Assembly: GCA_903832735.1 (NCBI GenBank)
Contig: CAILCO010000124.1
Span: 1-64,000, forward strand
Reading direction: 5' to 3'
DNA length: 64,000 nucleotides
Source of the DNA: an uncultured Sterolibacterium sp.
Lineage (GTDB): Bacteria; Pseudomonadota; Gammaproteobacteria; Burkholderiales; Rhodocyclaceae
Part shown: positions 49,383-60,010 of the stretch, piece after piece
Layout of the letters: each line of letters begins with the position of its first letter
Position numbering within the stretch: the stretch's first letter is position 1
Translations under genes and position numbers: made by a program
The notes under the pieces: model-generated
What the model was told of the DNA's origin: nothing
Seen by the model: only the letters and a program-made list of their open reading frames with translations
The model's database searches: none

Positions 49383-50684
49383 TTACGATTCGTAGCGCAG
49401 TTCGGCGGCCCGGGCATGCGCGTGGAGGCCCTCGCCCTGGGCCAGGACCGAGGCAATCGGGCCGAGCGCGCGAGCGCCGGCCTTTGAGACCTCGATCAGA
49501 CTGGTGCGCTTCTGAAAGTCGTAGACGCCGAGCGGACTGGCAAAGCGTGCGCTGCGCGAGGTCGGCAGCACGTGGTTGGGTCCGGCGCAGTAATCGCCCA
49601 GCGATTCGCTGGAATAGTGGCCGATGAAGATCGCACCGGCGTGGCGGATCTTGGCCACCAGCGGATGCGGCTCGGCTACCGCCAGTTCCAGGTGCTCGGG
49701 CGCGATGCGATTGGCGATGGCACAAGCCTCGTCGAGATTGCGCACATGGATCAGCGCGCCGCGGCCTTGCAAGGAGGCAGAGATCACTTCCTGCCGGGGC
49801 ATCGTGGGCAGGAGCCGGTCGATGCTTGCGGCGACCGAGTCGATGAAAGCGGCATCGGGGCAAAGCAGGATGGACTGCGCCAGTTCGTCATGCTCTGCCT
49901 GGGCAAAAAGATCCATCGCCACCCAGTCAGGATTGACCGAGCCGTCGGCGATCACCAGCACTTCGGAGGGTCCGGCCACCATGTCGATGCCGACCACGCC
50001 GAAGACCCGGCGCTTGGCGGATGCGACATAGGCGTTGCCGGGGCCGACGATCTTGTCCACCTGCGGCATCGTCTGGGTACCATAAGCCAGCGCGCCCACC
50101 GCCTGCGCGCCGCCGATGGCAAACACCCGGTCGATGCCGGCCAAGTGCGCCGCCGCCAGCACCAGCGGATTGCGCTCGCCGTGCGGGCAGGGCACCACCA
50201 TGATCAGTTCGCCGACGCCGGCAACCTTGGCCGGCAGCGCGTTCATCAACACGGAACTGGGATAGGCGGCCTTGCCGCCGGGAACATAGAGACCGACACG
50301 ATCGAGCGGCGTCACCTTCTGCCCGAGCCTCGTGCCGTCGGCATCGGCGTATTCCCAGGATTCGGCCTTCTGCCGCTGGTGAAAGCTGCTGATCCTGGCG
50401 GCGGCCTGCTCCAGGGCGCCGCGCTGCGCCGGCGGCAGTGTCTCGAAGGCCGCCCGGAGGTCAGCCCTGCTCAGTTCCAGTTCGCCCAGGCTGTGGGCGT
50501 CTACGTGATCGAAGCGGCGCGTGTATTCGAGCACCGCGGCATCGCCGACGCTGCGCACATTGCCGAGGATTTCGGCCACGGCTTGCTCGATCCGCTCGTC
50601 GGCTGTGCGCTCCAGCGCGAGCAGCGCATCGAGCTGCGAGAGGAATTCCGCGGTCAGGCTGTCGAGGCGCCGCAGCGCGATCAC
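49383..50684 (-). CDS. hisD: Histidinol dehydrogenase
   Basis: A 433-aa zinc enzyme performing the last two oxidations to histidine. [30 protein letters not shown] and the C-terminal [17 protein letters not shown] segment are present. It starts at GTG 50684, overlapping the hisG stop (GTGA); no good ATG exists and the frame upstream is a hisG shadow. The sequence right after its stop joins the R2 repeat. Confidence 0.94.
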   Translation of the reverse strand: MIALRRLDSLTAEFLSQLDALLALERTADERIEQAVAEILGNVRSVGDAAVLEYTRRFDHVDAHSLGELELSRADLRAAFETLPPAQRGALEQAAARISSFHQRQKAESWEYADADGTRLGQKVTPLDRVGLYVPGGKAAYPSSVLMNALPAKVAGVGELIMVVPCPHGERNPLVLAAAHLAGIDRVFAIGGAQAVGALAYGTQTMPQVDKIVGPGNAYVASAKRRVFGVVGIDMVAGPSEVLVIADGSVNPDWVAMDLFAQAEHDELAQSILLCPDAAFIDSVAASIDRLLPTMPRQEVISASLQGRGALIHVRNLDEACAIANRIAPEHLELAVAEPHPLVAKIRHAGAIFIGHYSSESLGDYCAGPNHVLPTSRSARFASPLGVYDFQKRTSLIEVSKAGARALGPIASVLAQGEGLHAHARAAELRYES

Positions 50685-51322
50685 TTCACCGCTCCGGCGA
50701 AGGCATCGATCAAGGGCTGGAGGATCTCGTGCTTCATCTTCAGTGCCGCCTGATTGACGATCAGGCGCGACGAGATCGTCATCAGTTCCTCGACCACCAT
50801 CAGATTGTTGGCCAGGAGCGTGTTGCCGCTGGAGACCAGGTCGACGATGGCATCGGCGAGGCCAACCAGCGGAGCGAGTTCCATCGAGCCATAGAGCTTG
50901 ATCAGATCGACATGCACGCCCTTGTCGGCGAAGTGCTCGCGCGCCGTGCTGATGTACTTGGTCGCGACACGGAGCCGGGCGCCGCGCCTGACCGCCTGCT
51001 GATAATCGAAACCGACGGGCACGGCCACGCACATCCGGCAGCGGGCGATATTCAAATCCAGCGGCTGGTAGAGGCCGGCGCCGCCATGCTCCAGGAGCAC
51101 GTCGCGACCGGCAATGCCGATATCCGCTGCGCCATGTTGGACATAGGTCGGCGTGTCCGAGGCGCGCACGATGACGACGCGGACATCGGGCCGGTTGGTA
51201 TTGATGATCAGCTTGCGCGAGGACTCCGGATGCTCGAGCGGAACGATGCCCGCCGCTGCCAGGAGCGGCAAGGTTTCCTCGAAGATGCGGCCCTTCGACA
51301 GGGCGATGGTGATGCCGTTCAC
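50681..51322 (-). CDS. hisG: ATP phosphoribosyltransferase, short form
   Basis: A 213-aa short-form HisG. PRPP-binding segment [16 protein letters not shown] and the N-terminal [17 protein letters not shown] are clear. Short HisG lacks the regulatory domain and needs HisZ, which is not in the window. The start codon is GTG. Confidence 0.95.
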   Translation of the reverse strand: MNGITIALSKGRIFEETLPLLAAAGIVPLEHPESSRKLIINTNRPDVRVVIVRASDTPTYVQHGAADIGIAGRDVLLEHGGAGLYQPLDLNIARCRMCVAVPVGFDYQQAVRRGARLRVATKYISTAREHFADKGVHVDLIKLYGSMELAPLVGLADAIVDLVSSGNTLLANNLMVVEELMTISSRLIVNQAALKMKHEILQPLIDAFAGAVK

Positions 51323-51349
51323 GGTGAGATCCGCGCGAAAAAGCCGATT

Positions 51350-52637
<1,288 letters not shown>

Positions 52638-52645
<8 letters not shown>

Positions 52646-52889
52646 CGCGCGGCTTCTCTTGCCACTCCTCGGGGGTCAGGGTCTGCATCGAGAGGGCGTG
52701 CAATTCGCCGGAATCGAGCTTGCCCCTGACGGTTTGATAGACACGCTGCTGCCGCTTGACGCGATTCATGCCGGCGAACTCGCGGCTGACGATGAGCGCC
52801 GCGAAGTGCTGGCCGTCGCCTTCGATGGCGATATGCTCGCAGGCGAGGCCCTGGGCTATCCAGGTTTCGATTTCCTTGGGGTCGAGCAT
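52638..52889 (-). CDS. ibaG: BolA/IbaG-family protein
   Basis: An 83-aa BolA-fold protein with [20 protein letters not shown] and [10 protein letters not shown]; the His in GQH is the cluster-ligand type. BolA proteins act with monothiol glutaredoxins in Fe-S handling. Its place directly before murA is the conserved ibaG position. ATG 52889 begins [11 protein letters not shown]. Confidence 0.93.
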
Positions 52890-52897
52890 GAAATCTC

Positions 52898-53653
52898 CTA
52901 ATTTCTCAGTTTGTAGCCGCGCTCGAGCATGAACAGCGTGAGCATGCCGAGCAGGACGAAGCAGGCACCGACGATGGACAGGGACAGCCACGGCGAAACG
53001 TCGGAGACACCGAAGAAGCCATGACGGAAGCCGTCGATCATGTAAAAAACCGGGTTGAAGTGCGATAGCTGCTGCCAGAACGGCGGCAACGAGTGGATGG
53101 AATAAAACACCCCGGAGAGGAAGGTCAGCGGCATGATCAGGAAGTTTTGAAAAGCCGCCAACTGGTCGAACTTGTCCGCCCAGATGCCGGCGACGATGCC
53201 CAGGCTGCCGAGCATGCCGCCGCCGAGCACGGCGAAAGCCAGGACCCAGAGCGGATTATCGACCTCCAGCGGCGCGAACCAGATCGTCGCGACGAGCACG
53301 CCAAAGCCGACGACCAAACCGCGGACCACTGCCGCCAGGACATAGGCGGCGTAGAACTCGCGGTAGGAGATCGGCGGCAGCAGCACGAAGATGATGTTGC
53401 CGGTGACCTTGGACTGGATCAGCGAAGACGAGGAATTGGCGAAGGCGTTTTGCAGCACCGACATCATCACCAGGCCGGGGATCAGGAATGCCGTATAGCT
53501 CACCGTGCCGTAAACCCGGATATGGGACTCGAGCACATGGGAGAAGATCAGCAGATAGAGCAGCGCCGTCAGCACCGGCGCGGCGACGGTCTGGGTCGCC
53601 ACCTTCCAGAAGCGCAGCACTTCCTTGTAGAACAGGGTTCTGAAACCGCTCAT
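52898..53653 (-). CDS. ABC-2 type exporter permease (YadH-like)
   Basis: A 251-aa inner-membrane protein with six helices: FRTLFYKEVLRFWKV first, then PGLVMMSVLQNAFANSSSS. It partners the ATPase encoded upstream, sharing one base at the junction (TGATG). The exported substrate is unknown. Confidence 0.9.
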   Translation of the reverse strand: MSGFRTLFYKEVLRFWKVATQTVAAPVLTALLYLLIFSHVLESHIRVYGTVSYTAFLIPGLVMMSVLQNAFANSSSSLIQSKVTGNIIFVLLPPISYREFYAAYVLAAVVRGLVVGFGVLVATIWFAPLEVDNPLWVLAFAVLGGGMLGSLGIVAGIWADKFDQLAAFQNFLIMPLTFLSGVFYSIHSLPPFWQQLSHFNPVFYMIDGFRHGFFGVSDVSPWLSLSIVGACFVLLGMLTLFMLERGYKLRN

Positions 53654-54567
53654 CAGCCACGGTCTCCCTGCAGTCCGTGCATCACCCGGATGAACACTTC
53701 CTCAAGATCCGGCTTGCCGATCTCCAATTCCTCCAGCGTGCAACCGGCGACGCGCAGTTCTGCCAATATCGGCTCGATCTCATCGAAGCGATCGAAACTC
53801 AGCGAGCAGATTCCGTCCTTCTCCGTGGCCCGCAAGGCAGCGGCCGGCGGCAGCAGAGCGCCCGGCGCCAGACGCAGGCGCAGGGCATGGCTGGAAAAAC
53901 GCCTGAGCAAATTGGCGGTGCTGTCCAAGGCCACGACGCGGCCGGCCTTGAGCATGGCGATGCGGCTGCACAGGCTCTCGGCCTCCTCGAGATAGTGGGT
54001 GGTCAGGACGATGGTATGCCCATCGCGGTTCAGGCGGCGGATGAACTGCCACAAGGTCTGGCGCAGTTCGACATCGACACCGGCGGTGGGCTCGTCCAGG
54101 ACAATGACCGGAGGCCGGTGCACCAGCGCCTGTGCCACTAGGACGCGGCGCTTCATGCCGCCGGAGAGGGTACGCATGTTGGCGTCGGCCTTGGAGCTCA
54201 AGTCGAGGTTTTCCAGGATCTCGTCGATCCACTCGTCATTGCCGCGGATGCCGAAATATCCGGACTGGATGCGCAGGGTTTCGCGCACGCTGAAGAACGG
54301 GTCGAACACCAGTTCCTGCGGCACCACGCCGAGCTGGCGCCGGGCAGCGCGATAATCGGCGACGACATCGCAACCCATCACCTCGATCCGGCCGCTATCC
54401 ACCCGCACCAGTCCGGCCAGCGCCGAAATCAGCGTGGTCTTGCCGGCGCCGTTGGGCCCCAAGAGGCCGAAGAATTCGCCCTCTGCGACAGCCAGGTCGA
54501 CGCCGGCCAGCGCTTCGACCGAGCCGAAGCGCTTGGCCACCTGATGAACGGATATCGCAGTCGTCAT
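53653..54567 (-). CDS. ABC-2 type exporter ATPase (YadG-like)
   Basis: A 304-aa ATPase. Walker A GPNGAGKTT, signature LSGGMKRRVLVAQAL and Walker B VIVLDEPTAGVD are complete. It is followed by its permease. ATG 54567 (MTTAISVHQVAKRFG) gives family length; the longer frame is a shadow of mlaB. Confidence 0.92.
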   Translation of the reverse strand: MTTAISVHQVAKRFGSVEALAGVDLAVAEGEFFGLLGPNGAGKTTLISALAGLVRVDSGRIEVMGCDVVADYRAARRQLGVVPQELVFDPFFSVRETLRIQSGYFGIRGNDEWIDEILENLDLSSKADANMRTLSGGMKRRVLVAQALVHRPPVIVLDEPTAGVDVELRQTLWQFIRRLNRDGHTIVLTTHYLEEAESLCSRIAMLKAGRVVALDSTANLLRRFSSHALRLRLAPGALLPPAAALRATEKDGICSLSFDRFDEIEPILAELRVAGCTLEELEIGKPDLEEVFIRVMHGLQGDRG

Positions 54568-54607
54568 GGCAAATCGATTCCCGATGCGGCGCCGAAACGG
54601 CGCGGCA

Positions 54608-54889
54608 TCAGGCCAGCGGCAGGAGTTCGGCGACGCCGTAGACCTCTGCCAGGACCAGCATCTCTTTCGGTGGATGGACAATGCGGATGGTTTTGCCCTG
54701 GCGCTGCGCTGCGCGCTGCCAGCCAAAAATCACCGCTATCGAGGAGGAGTCGAGGTCATTCACTGCGGCGAGATCCAGCACCGTTTCCGGGTCAGCCAGC
54801 GCGGCGACGCCCTCGGCCAGCAATTTTGCGGCGGCCGGCAGGGTCATGGCGCCCGACACTTCGACGCGGCCGTCGCTCGCCCGGATCAC
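54608..54889 (-). CDS. mlaB: STAS-domain protein MlaB
   Basis: A 93-aa STAS domain with the conserved LAAVNDLDSSSIAV loop. MlaB stabilises and regulates the MlaFE phospholipid transporter. It starts at GTG 54889, overlapping the mlaC stop (GTGA). Confidence 0.85.
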   Translation of the reverse strand: MIRASDGRVEVSGAMTLPAAAKLLAEGVAALADPETVLDLAAVNDLDSSSIAVIFGWQRAAQRQGKTIRIVHPPKEMLVLAEVYGVAELLPLA

Positions 54890-55509
54890 TTCTTCTCCCC
54901 GACGGCAACGGTCCGGTTCTTAGTCTGCAAGGACTTGATCAGGCCGTCGATGCCATTGTTGCGAACTTCGGAAGAGAAGGAGTCGCGGTAATTTATCACC
55001 AGACTGATGCCGTCAACCTCGATGTCGAAGACCAGCCAGCCTTGTGGCGACTTCTCGAGATAATAGTTGACCGGAATCGGCTTGGCTCCAGGCTGGATGA
55101 TCTGGGCCACGACCTTGGCCTCGGTGTCGCCGGCCTTCATCTTGAAGGGTTTGAAGTCGATGCTCTGATTCTTGTATTCGATCAGCGCCTTCGAGTAAGT
55201 GCGCACCAGCAGGGTACGAAACTCATCGGACAGCGTGCGCTTTTGCTCGGCGCTGGCCAGCCGCCAATCACGCCCCAGGGCGAGCTGGGTCATGTGCGGA
55301 AAGTTGAAATGCGGCAGTACCTTGGCGTCGATCAGATCGATCGCCTTCTTGTAGTTGCCGGACTGAATATCCCTGTCCTTGTTGATGATAGCCACGACTT
55401 CGTCGGTAACATTCTTGATCATCGCGTCGGGCGGGGTATCCGGCGCCTGGGCTTGAGCCCCGGCGGCAGCGAGCAGCAGCACGGCCAGCAATATTCTGAA
55501 AAACTTCAT
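54886..55509 (-). CDS. mlaC: Periplasmic phospholipid carrier MlaC
   Basis: A 207-aa protein with a Sec signal (MKFFRILLAVLLLAAAGAQA). The mature part has the MlaC/Ttg2D fold (FPHMTQLALGRDWRLAS). It ferries phospholipid between MlaA and MlaFEDB. Confidence 0.92.
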   Translation of the reverse strand: MKFFRILLAVLLLAAAGAQAQAPDTPPDAMIKNVTDEVVAIINKDRDIQSGNYKKAIDLIDAKVLPHFNFPHMTQLALGRDWRLASAEQKRTLSDEFRTLLVRTYSKALIEYKNQSIDFKPFKMKAGDTEAKVVAQIIQPGAKPIPVNYYLEKSPQGWLVFDIEVDGISLVINYRDSFSSEVRNNGIDGLIKSLQTKNRTVAVGEKK

Positions 55510-55537
55510 CGGGAGTCCTGTCTTGGTCAATGGCCCG

Positions 55538-56329
55538 CTACTCGCGCGCCGCAGTGGTAAAAGCCGTGGTCGCAACAGCCGGTGCGGCGGCGCGATCAGC
55601 CGACCCAGCGTCGGAAACATCCTCCTTTTCGCGCGGCGGATTGCCGTCGTAAATCAAGCTGCGGCGACGCTGCAGATAGGCGTCGCGGAGGTAGGCGTAA
55701 CGATCGAGGGCCGCCTCATCGAGGATCTTCTCCGCGGGAAACAGTTGGGAACGAAGATCGACCGTGCGCGTCACGACCATGCTGTTGCGCTCCGCAATGT
55801 CATGCAGGTGGGCGACCGGATCGGCCTTGAGATCGAGCACCAGGCCGAAAGCATCCCGCGTCGTCCGGCTGCCGAAGAACGGCAGCACGAGATAGGGTCC
55901 GTCGCCCACTCCCCACCAGCCGAGCGTCTGGCCGAAGTCCTCTTCGTGCTTCTCGACGCCGAGATCCGAGGCGACATCCATGAAGCCGAGAACCCCCAGC
56001 GAAGTGTTGACCATCACCCGGCCGAAATCGTTGATGGCCTCGGGCACTTTCCCCTGGAGCAGATTGTTGACGGCTATGAAGACGTCACCGATGTTGGCGA
56101 AGAAATTCGACACGCCGTTACGCGCCTGTTGCGGCAGCACCGCCACATAGCCTTGCGCCACCGGCTTGATGACCGCCTTGTCGAGGCCGTCGTTGAAGGC
56201 GAACATGGCGCGATTGAAGCCCTCGATCGGATCCTTGGGATTGCCGGAGGTGGCGCAACCTGCCTGCAGGCCGGCCACGAGCATCATCAGCGACAGGATC
56301 GCAAGGCGCTGCGCGATTGATTTTTTCAC
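55538..56329 (-). CDS. mlaA: Outer-membrane lipoprotein MlaA (VacJ)
   Basis: A 263-aa lipoprotein. The lipobox is LQAGC, followed by the DPIEGFNRAMFAFNDGLD core of VacJ. It removes misplaced phospholipid from the outer leaflet. No ATG is near; GTG 56329 has AAGGA at good spacing, GTG 56335 is also possible. In E. coli mlaA lies apart from the operon; here it is inside, between mlaD and mlaC. Confidence 0.93.
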   Translation of the reverse strand: MKKSIAQRLAILSLMMLVAGLQAGCATSGNPKDPIEGFNRAMFAFNDGLDKAVIKPVAQGYVAVLPQQARNGVSNFFANIGDVFIAVNNLLQGKVPEAINDFGRVMVNTSLGVLGFMDVASDLGVEKHEEDFGQTLGWWGVGDGPYLVLPFFGSRTTRDAFGLVLDLKADPVAHLHDIAERNSMVVTRTVDLRSQLFPAEKILDEAALDRYAYLRDAYLQRRRSLIYDGNPPREKEDVSDAGSADRAAAPAVATTAFTTAARE

Positions 56330-56374
56330 TGGCACATCCTTCCCGCGGGCAAGCTTCTCTCCCGCCGATGAGTC

Positions 56375-56848
56375 CTACTTCTTGGCATTGCCATCTTCGG
56401 CAGCCTTGCTGAACATGAACTGGCTGATCAGCTTTTCCAGCACCACGGCTGACTGGGTCTTCTTCACTACATCGCCATCCTTCAGCATCAGCGAATCGCC
56501 TCCGACTTCCATGCCGATATACTGTTCGCCGAGCAGACCCGAGGTATTGATGGTGACAAAGGTGTCGCTCGGGAATTTGTAGCGCTTGTCGAGCTTCATC
56601 GTCACGACCGCCAGATAAGTCTCGGGATCGAAGTCGATCTCCGCTACCCGGCCAACAACGACGCCGGCGCTCTTCACCGCACCGCGCACCTTGAGGCCGC
56701 CAATGTTATCAAATTTGGCCTGCAGCCGGTATGTCTCGCCGGAAGTGGCCGAGCTGAGATTGCCGACTTTGAGCGCCAGAAACAGCAGCGCCCCAAGGCC
56801 GATGGCAACGAATACGCCTACCCACAGGTCTAGTGTTGCTCGGTTCAT
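56375..56848 (-). CDS. mlaD: MCE-domain lipid-binding protein MlaD
   Basis: A 157-aa protein with one N-terminal helix (LWVGVFVAIGLGALLFLAL) and a single MCE domain (AKFDNIGGLKVRGAVKSAGV). It forms a hexameric ring on MlaFE in the inner membrane. One base overlaps mlaE. Confidence 0.95.
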   Translation of the reverse strand: MNRATLDLWVGVFVAIGLGALLFLALKVGNLSSATSGETYRLQAKFDNIGGLKVRGAVKSAGVVVGRVAEIDFDPETYLAVVTMKLDKRYKFPSDTFVTINTSGLLGEQYIGMEVGGDSLMLKDGDVVKKTQSAVVLEKLISQFMFSKAAEDGNAKK

Positions 56849-57642
56849 TACGCCCCCCGGAACATGAATGCAGTCAGAATGAAATCGGCGGCCAGAACCG
56901 CCAGGGACGAGGTCACCACGGTGCGCGTGGTCGCCCCCGAGACGCCCTCCGCGGTCGGCTCCGAATCGTAGCCTTCGAAGACCGCGATCCAGCTGATGAT
57001 GACGCCGAAGACGAAACTCTTGATGACGCCGTTGATGATGTCTTCGCGGAAATCGACCGAGGCCTGCATCTGCGACCAGAACGAACCCTCGTCGACGCCG
57101 ATCAGCTTTACGCCGACCAGATAGCCGCCGAAAATGCCCATCGCCGAAAACAGCGCCGCCAACAGCGGCATCGATACCACCCCGGCCCAGAAACGCGGCG
57201 CGACCACGCGGGCGATCGGGTTGACCGCCATCATTTCCATTGCCGAGAGCTGCTCCGTCGCTTTCATCAGGCCAATCTCGGCGGTGATAGCGCTGCCCGC
57301 ACGGCTGGCGAAGAGCAGCGCGGACACGACCGGCCCGAGTTCGCGCACCAGCGACAGTGACACCAGGACGCCCAGCGCCTCGGCGGAGCCGTAACGCTGC
57401 AGAGTATCGTAGCCTTGCAGGCCGAGCACCATGCCGACGAACAGGCCGGACACCAGGATGATGATCAGGCTCAGGGCGCCGGCGAAATAAATCTCGCGGA
57501 TGGTCAGGTGGAAGCGGCGCAGGGAGGTTCCGGAGTGAACCAGGATCATCAGGAAGAAGCGACTGGCGAAGCCCAGCCGCCAGGCCGCGCTGGTCACGCG
57601 ATTGCCGAGGTTGGTGAGCATCGCCACGAGCCGCTTAGCCAC
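56848..57642 (-). CDS. mlaE: Phospholipid ABC transporter permease MlaE
   Basis: A 264-aa permease with the family block ELGPVVSALLFASRAGSAIT and MEMMAVNPI. The start may be GTG 57642, which overlaps mlaF, or ATG 57621. Confidence 0.94.
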   Translation of the reverse strand: MAKRLVAMLTNLGNRVTSAAWRLGFASRFFLMILVHSGTSLRRFHLTIREIYFAGALSLIIILVSGLFVGMVLGLQGYDTLQRYGSAEALGVLVSLSLVRELGPVVSALLFASRAGSAITAEIGLMKATEQLSAMEMMAVNPIARVVAPRFWAGVVSMPLLAALFSAMGIFGGYLVGVKLIGVDEGSFWSQMQASVDFREDIINGVIKSFVFGVIISWIAVFEGYDSEPTAEGVSGATTRTVVTSSLAVLAADFILTAFMFRGA

Positions 57643-58471
57643 GGCTCGCCGCCTTGGCCGACTGGGTCATGATTTCCTCGCCATATGACTGGGAAGTGGG
57701 GTAATGGAACGGCACCGGGCCGTCGGCTTCGCCCCAGACGAATTGATGGACGTATGCCGCCTTGGAGGCCTTGATTTCTTCTGGCGTGCCCTCGGCGACG
57801 ACCTTGCCCTCGGAAACGAAATAGACGTAATCAACGATCTTCAACGACTCCTGGACATCATGGGTAACGATGATGGAACTCGCGCCGAGCGCATCGTTAA
57901 GCTTGCGAATGAGGTCGCCGACGATGCCCATCGAGATCGGGTCGAGACCGGCGAACGGCTCATCATACATCATCAGCATCGGGTCAAGCGCAATCGCCCG
58001 CGCCAGAGCCACGCGCCTAGCCATCCCGCCGGACAGTTCGGAGGGCATCAGGTCATGGGCTCCACGCAGGCCGACGGCATTCAATTTCATCAGTACCAAG
58101 TCGTTGATCAAGTCCTCGGGCAGATCGGTATGCTCGCGCATCTGGAAAGCGACGTTGTCGAACACCGACATATCGGTAAACAAGGCGCCGAACTGAAACA
58201 GCATGCCCATGCGCCGACGCAGTTGGTAAAGTCCGTCGGAGGACATCTGATGCACGACCTTGCCGTCCACCCGCACCTCTCCGCTGGTCGGTTTGATCTG
58301 GCCACCGATCAGACGCAGCGTCGTGGTCTTGCCACAACCGCTCGCCCCCATGATCGCCACCACCTTGCCGCGCGGAATCTCCATGTTGATGCCGGTGAGC
58401 ACCGGACGACTGGCGTAGGCGAAACTGAGGTTGCTGATCTTGACCAGACTATCGCTGGAGGGGCTTATCAC
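57635..58471 (-). CDS. mlaF: Phospholipid ABC transporter ATPase MlaF
   Basis: A 278-aa ATPase. Walker A GASGCGKTT, signature LSGGMARRVALARA and Walker B MLMMYDEPFAGLD are complete, and the extended C-terminal tail that contacts the partner is present. The longest frame starts at a TTG (58492); GTG 58471 with GGGAAG upstream is more likely. It is first in mlaFEDACB; the promoter must lie in 58493-58665. Confidence 0.93.
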   Translation of the reverse strand: MISPSSDSLVKISNLSFAYASRPVLTGINMEIPRGKVVAIMGASGCGKTTTLRLIGGQIKPTSGEVRVDGKVVHQMSSDGLYQLRRRMGMLFQFGALFTDMSVFDNVAFQMREHTDLPEDLINDLVLMKLNAVGLRGAHDLMPSELSGGMARRVALARAIALDPMLMMYDEPFAGLDPISMGIVGDLIRKLNDALGASSIIVTHDVQESLKIVDYVYFVSEGKVVAEGTPEEIKASKAAYVHQFVWGEADGPVPFHYPTSQSYGEEIMTQSAKAASRG

Positions 58472-58665
58472 TAAGGCTTCCCGTAAATTCAATGGCCGGG
58501 CATTCTAACAGACTATGCCGGCAGACCTCGGCGGCAAAAGATCGGCTAATGGCTGCAGTACGGACGCTCCCTCAGCGGACTGTCTGCGCTATGATCGCGG
58601 CAACCCGCAGGGTCCGGGTATAGCTTCCGTTCCCGGCAAGATCCCCTAAAACGAGGCTGTCTGCC

Positions 58666-59934
58666 ATGTACCTCGATCATTTCGGCCTGAGCGAAGCACC
58701 ATTTGCCGGCACGGAGCACAGCAAATGCTTCTTTTCCGGCGCCAGACGCGGCGCCGTCCTCGACGCCCTGCTCTATGCCACCCGGCATAGCCATGGCAGT
58801 ATCATGGTTATCGGCGCATCCGGCAGCGGCAAAAGCACGGCCTGCCGGATGATGCTGGCGCGATTGCCGGCAGAACTGCGGGCCATCCCTCTGGCCGGCC
58901 CGGTGACCCGGGAAGAAATCCTCCGTGCCGTCGAACACGACTTGTCCGCTGACCTCCGCCAAACGCTGGTGCTGATCGACGACGCGCATGCCCTGCCCGT
59001 CGAGACCCTCGAGGAAGCCTGGCATCTGTCGGAGGCCAGTGCGGACGGACGCCCGGCGCTGCAATTCGTGCTGTTTGGACAGCCGGAATTGCATGGCCTC
59101 CTGGCGCGACCCGAGTTGCGTCAATTCAGGAAAAGCTTCTGCCACAGTTTCACGCTCGAACCTCTATCCCCCGATGAAATCGCCGACGACCTGCGCTTCC
59201 GCATGCACGCCGCCGGCTACCGCGGACCGGAGATTTTTAGCGCGGACGCGGTCAAACTGATAGCCGGGGCCACTCATGGTCTCGCCGGAGCCGTCAATGA
59301 ACTAGCCGACAAAGGCTTGCATTCGGCCTTTGCCAAGAACAACCGCCGGGTCACCAAGCGCCATATTCGCTCCGCCCTCCGCGATTCAGGTTCCGTCCCG
59401 GACCGGTCTTCGCGCAGCCGATTTTGGCGACAAGTGGCGGGCGCCACGCTGGCCGGCTCTGTTCTCGTCCTGGCGCTATTCGGCGTCTGGCAAAAATCCG
59501 GCCCGCTGCTCAGCGCGGCGCCATCGTCCATGACAGTCCTTCCGGTAGCCCAGCCACCCCTGCCCGTATCGCCCAAGATGGCCCTTCCCGCCGAAACAGG
59601 CAAGTCCGGGAAACTCGGCGCGGAAACCCTTGCCCGCATTGCGGCGACAGACCAGTGGCTGGCAAGTGTCCCCGACAATCACTGGTTCATCCAACTGATG
59701 GCCAGCGACGCCAGGAATGCCGCCGCGATCGAGGACTTCGTCGCCGCAGCCATCCGCCAATACGGCACAGACCAGGTCCGGGTTTATGTTGCCGAGAGCA
59801 AAGGCGTCCGCCGCGTCGGCATCATTTATGGCGACTACCCTACGCGCGGCACCGCCCTTTCCGCCGCGCACCGACTGCCCAAGCTGCTCCACGGCATCAA
59901 ACCGTATCCGCGCAAGGTCCAATGGATGCGCTGA
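58666..59934 (+). CDS. AAA ATPase with transmembrane helix and C-terminal SPOR-like domain (ExeA/MshM/DamX-like)
   Basis: A 422-aa protein. The N-terminal AAA domain starts MYLDHFGLSEAPF as in ExeA/MshM, with Walker A at residues 50-58 (GASGSGKST) and Walker B LVLIDDAH. A helix at about 257-275 crosses the membrane. The last 80 residues (WFIQLMASDA ... YGDYPTRGTALSAAHRLP) look like a SPOR domain, which binds denuded peptidoglycan. It may open the wall for the secretin encoded next. ACGAGG lies 10 nt upstream of the ATG. Confidence 0.82.
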   Translation: MYLDHFGLSEAPFAGTEHSKCFFSGARRGAVLDALLYATRHSHGSIMVIGASGSGKSTACRMMLARLPAELRAIPLAGPVTREEILRAVEHDLSADLRQTLVLIDDAHALPVETLEEAWHLSEASADGRPALQFVLFGQPELHGLLARPELRQFRKSFCHSFTLEPLSPDEIADDLRFRMHAAGYRGPEIFSADAVKLIAGATHGLAGAVNELADKGLHSAFAKNNRRVTKRHIRSALRDSGSVPDRSSRSRFWRQVAGATLAGSVLVLALFGVWQKSGPLLSAAPSSMTVLPVAQPPLPVSPKMALPAETGKSGKLGAETLARIAATDQWLASVPDNHWFIQLMASDARNAAAIEDFVAAAIRQYGTDQVRVYVAESKGVRRVGIIYGDYPTRGTALSAAHRLPKLLHGIKPYPRKVQWMR

Positions 59935-59948
59935 AAGCTCCGCGGGCC

Positions 59949-59988
59949 TTGCCTTGGGAATGCTTATGCTGATATGATTTTGTCATAT
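59949..59988 (+). promoter_or_regulatory. mshL promoter with palindrome
   Basis: TTGCCT (59949-59954), 18-bp spacer and TATGAT (59973-59978). The palindrome ATATGA-TTTTG-TCATAT (59972-59988) covers the -10 box and could be an operator. Confidence 0.5.
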
Positions 59989-60010
59989 TTCATACGGACG
60001 GGAGGCGCTC

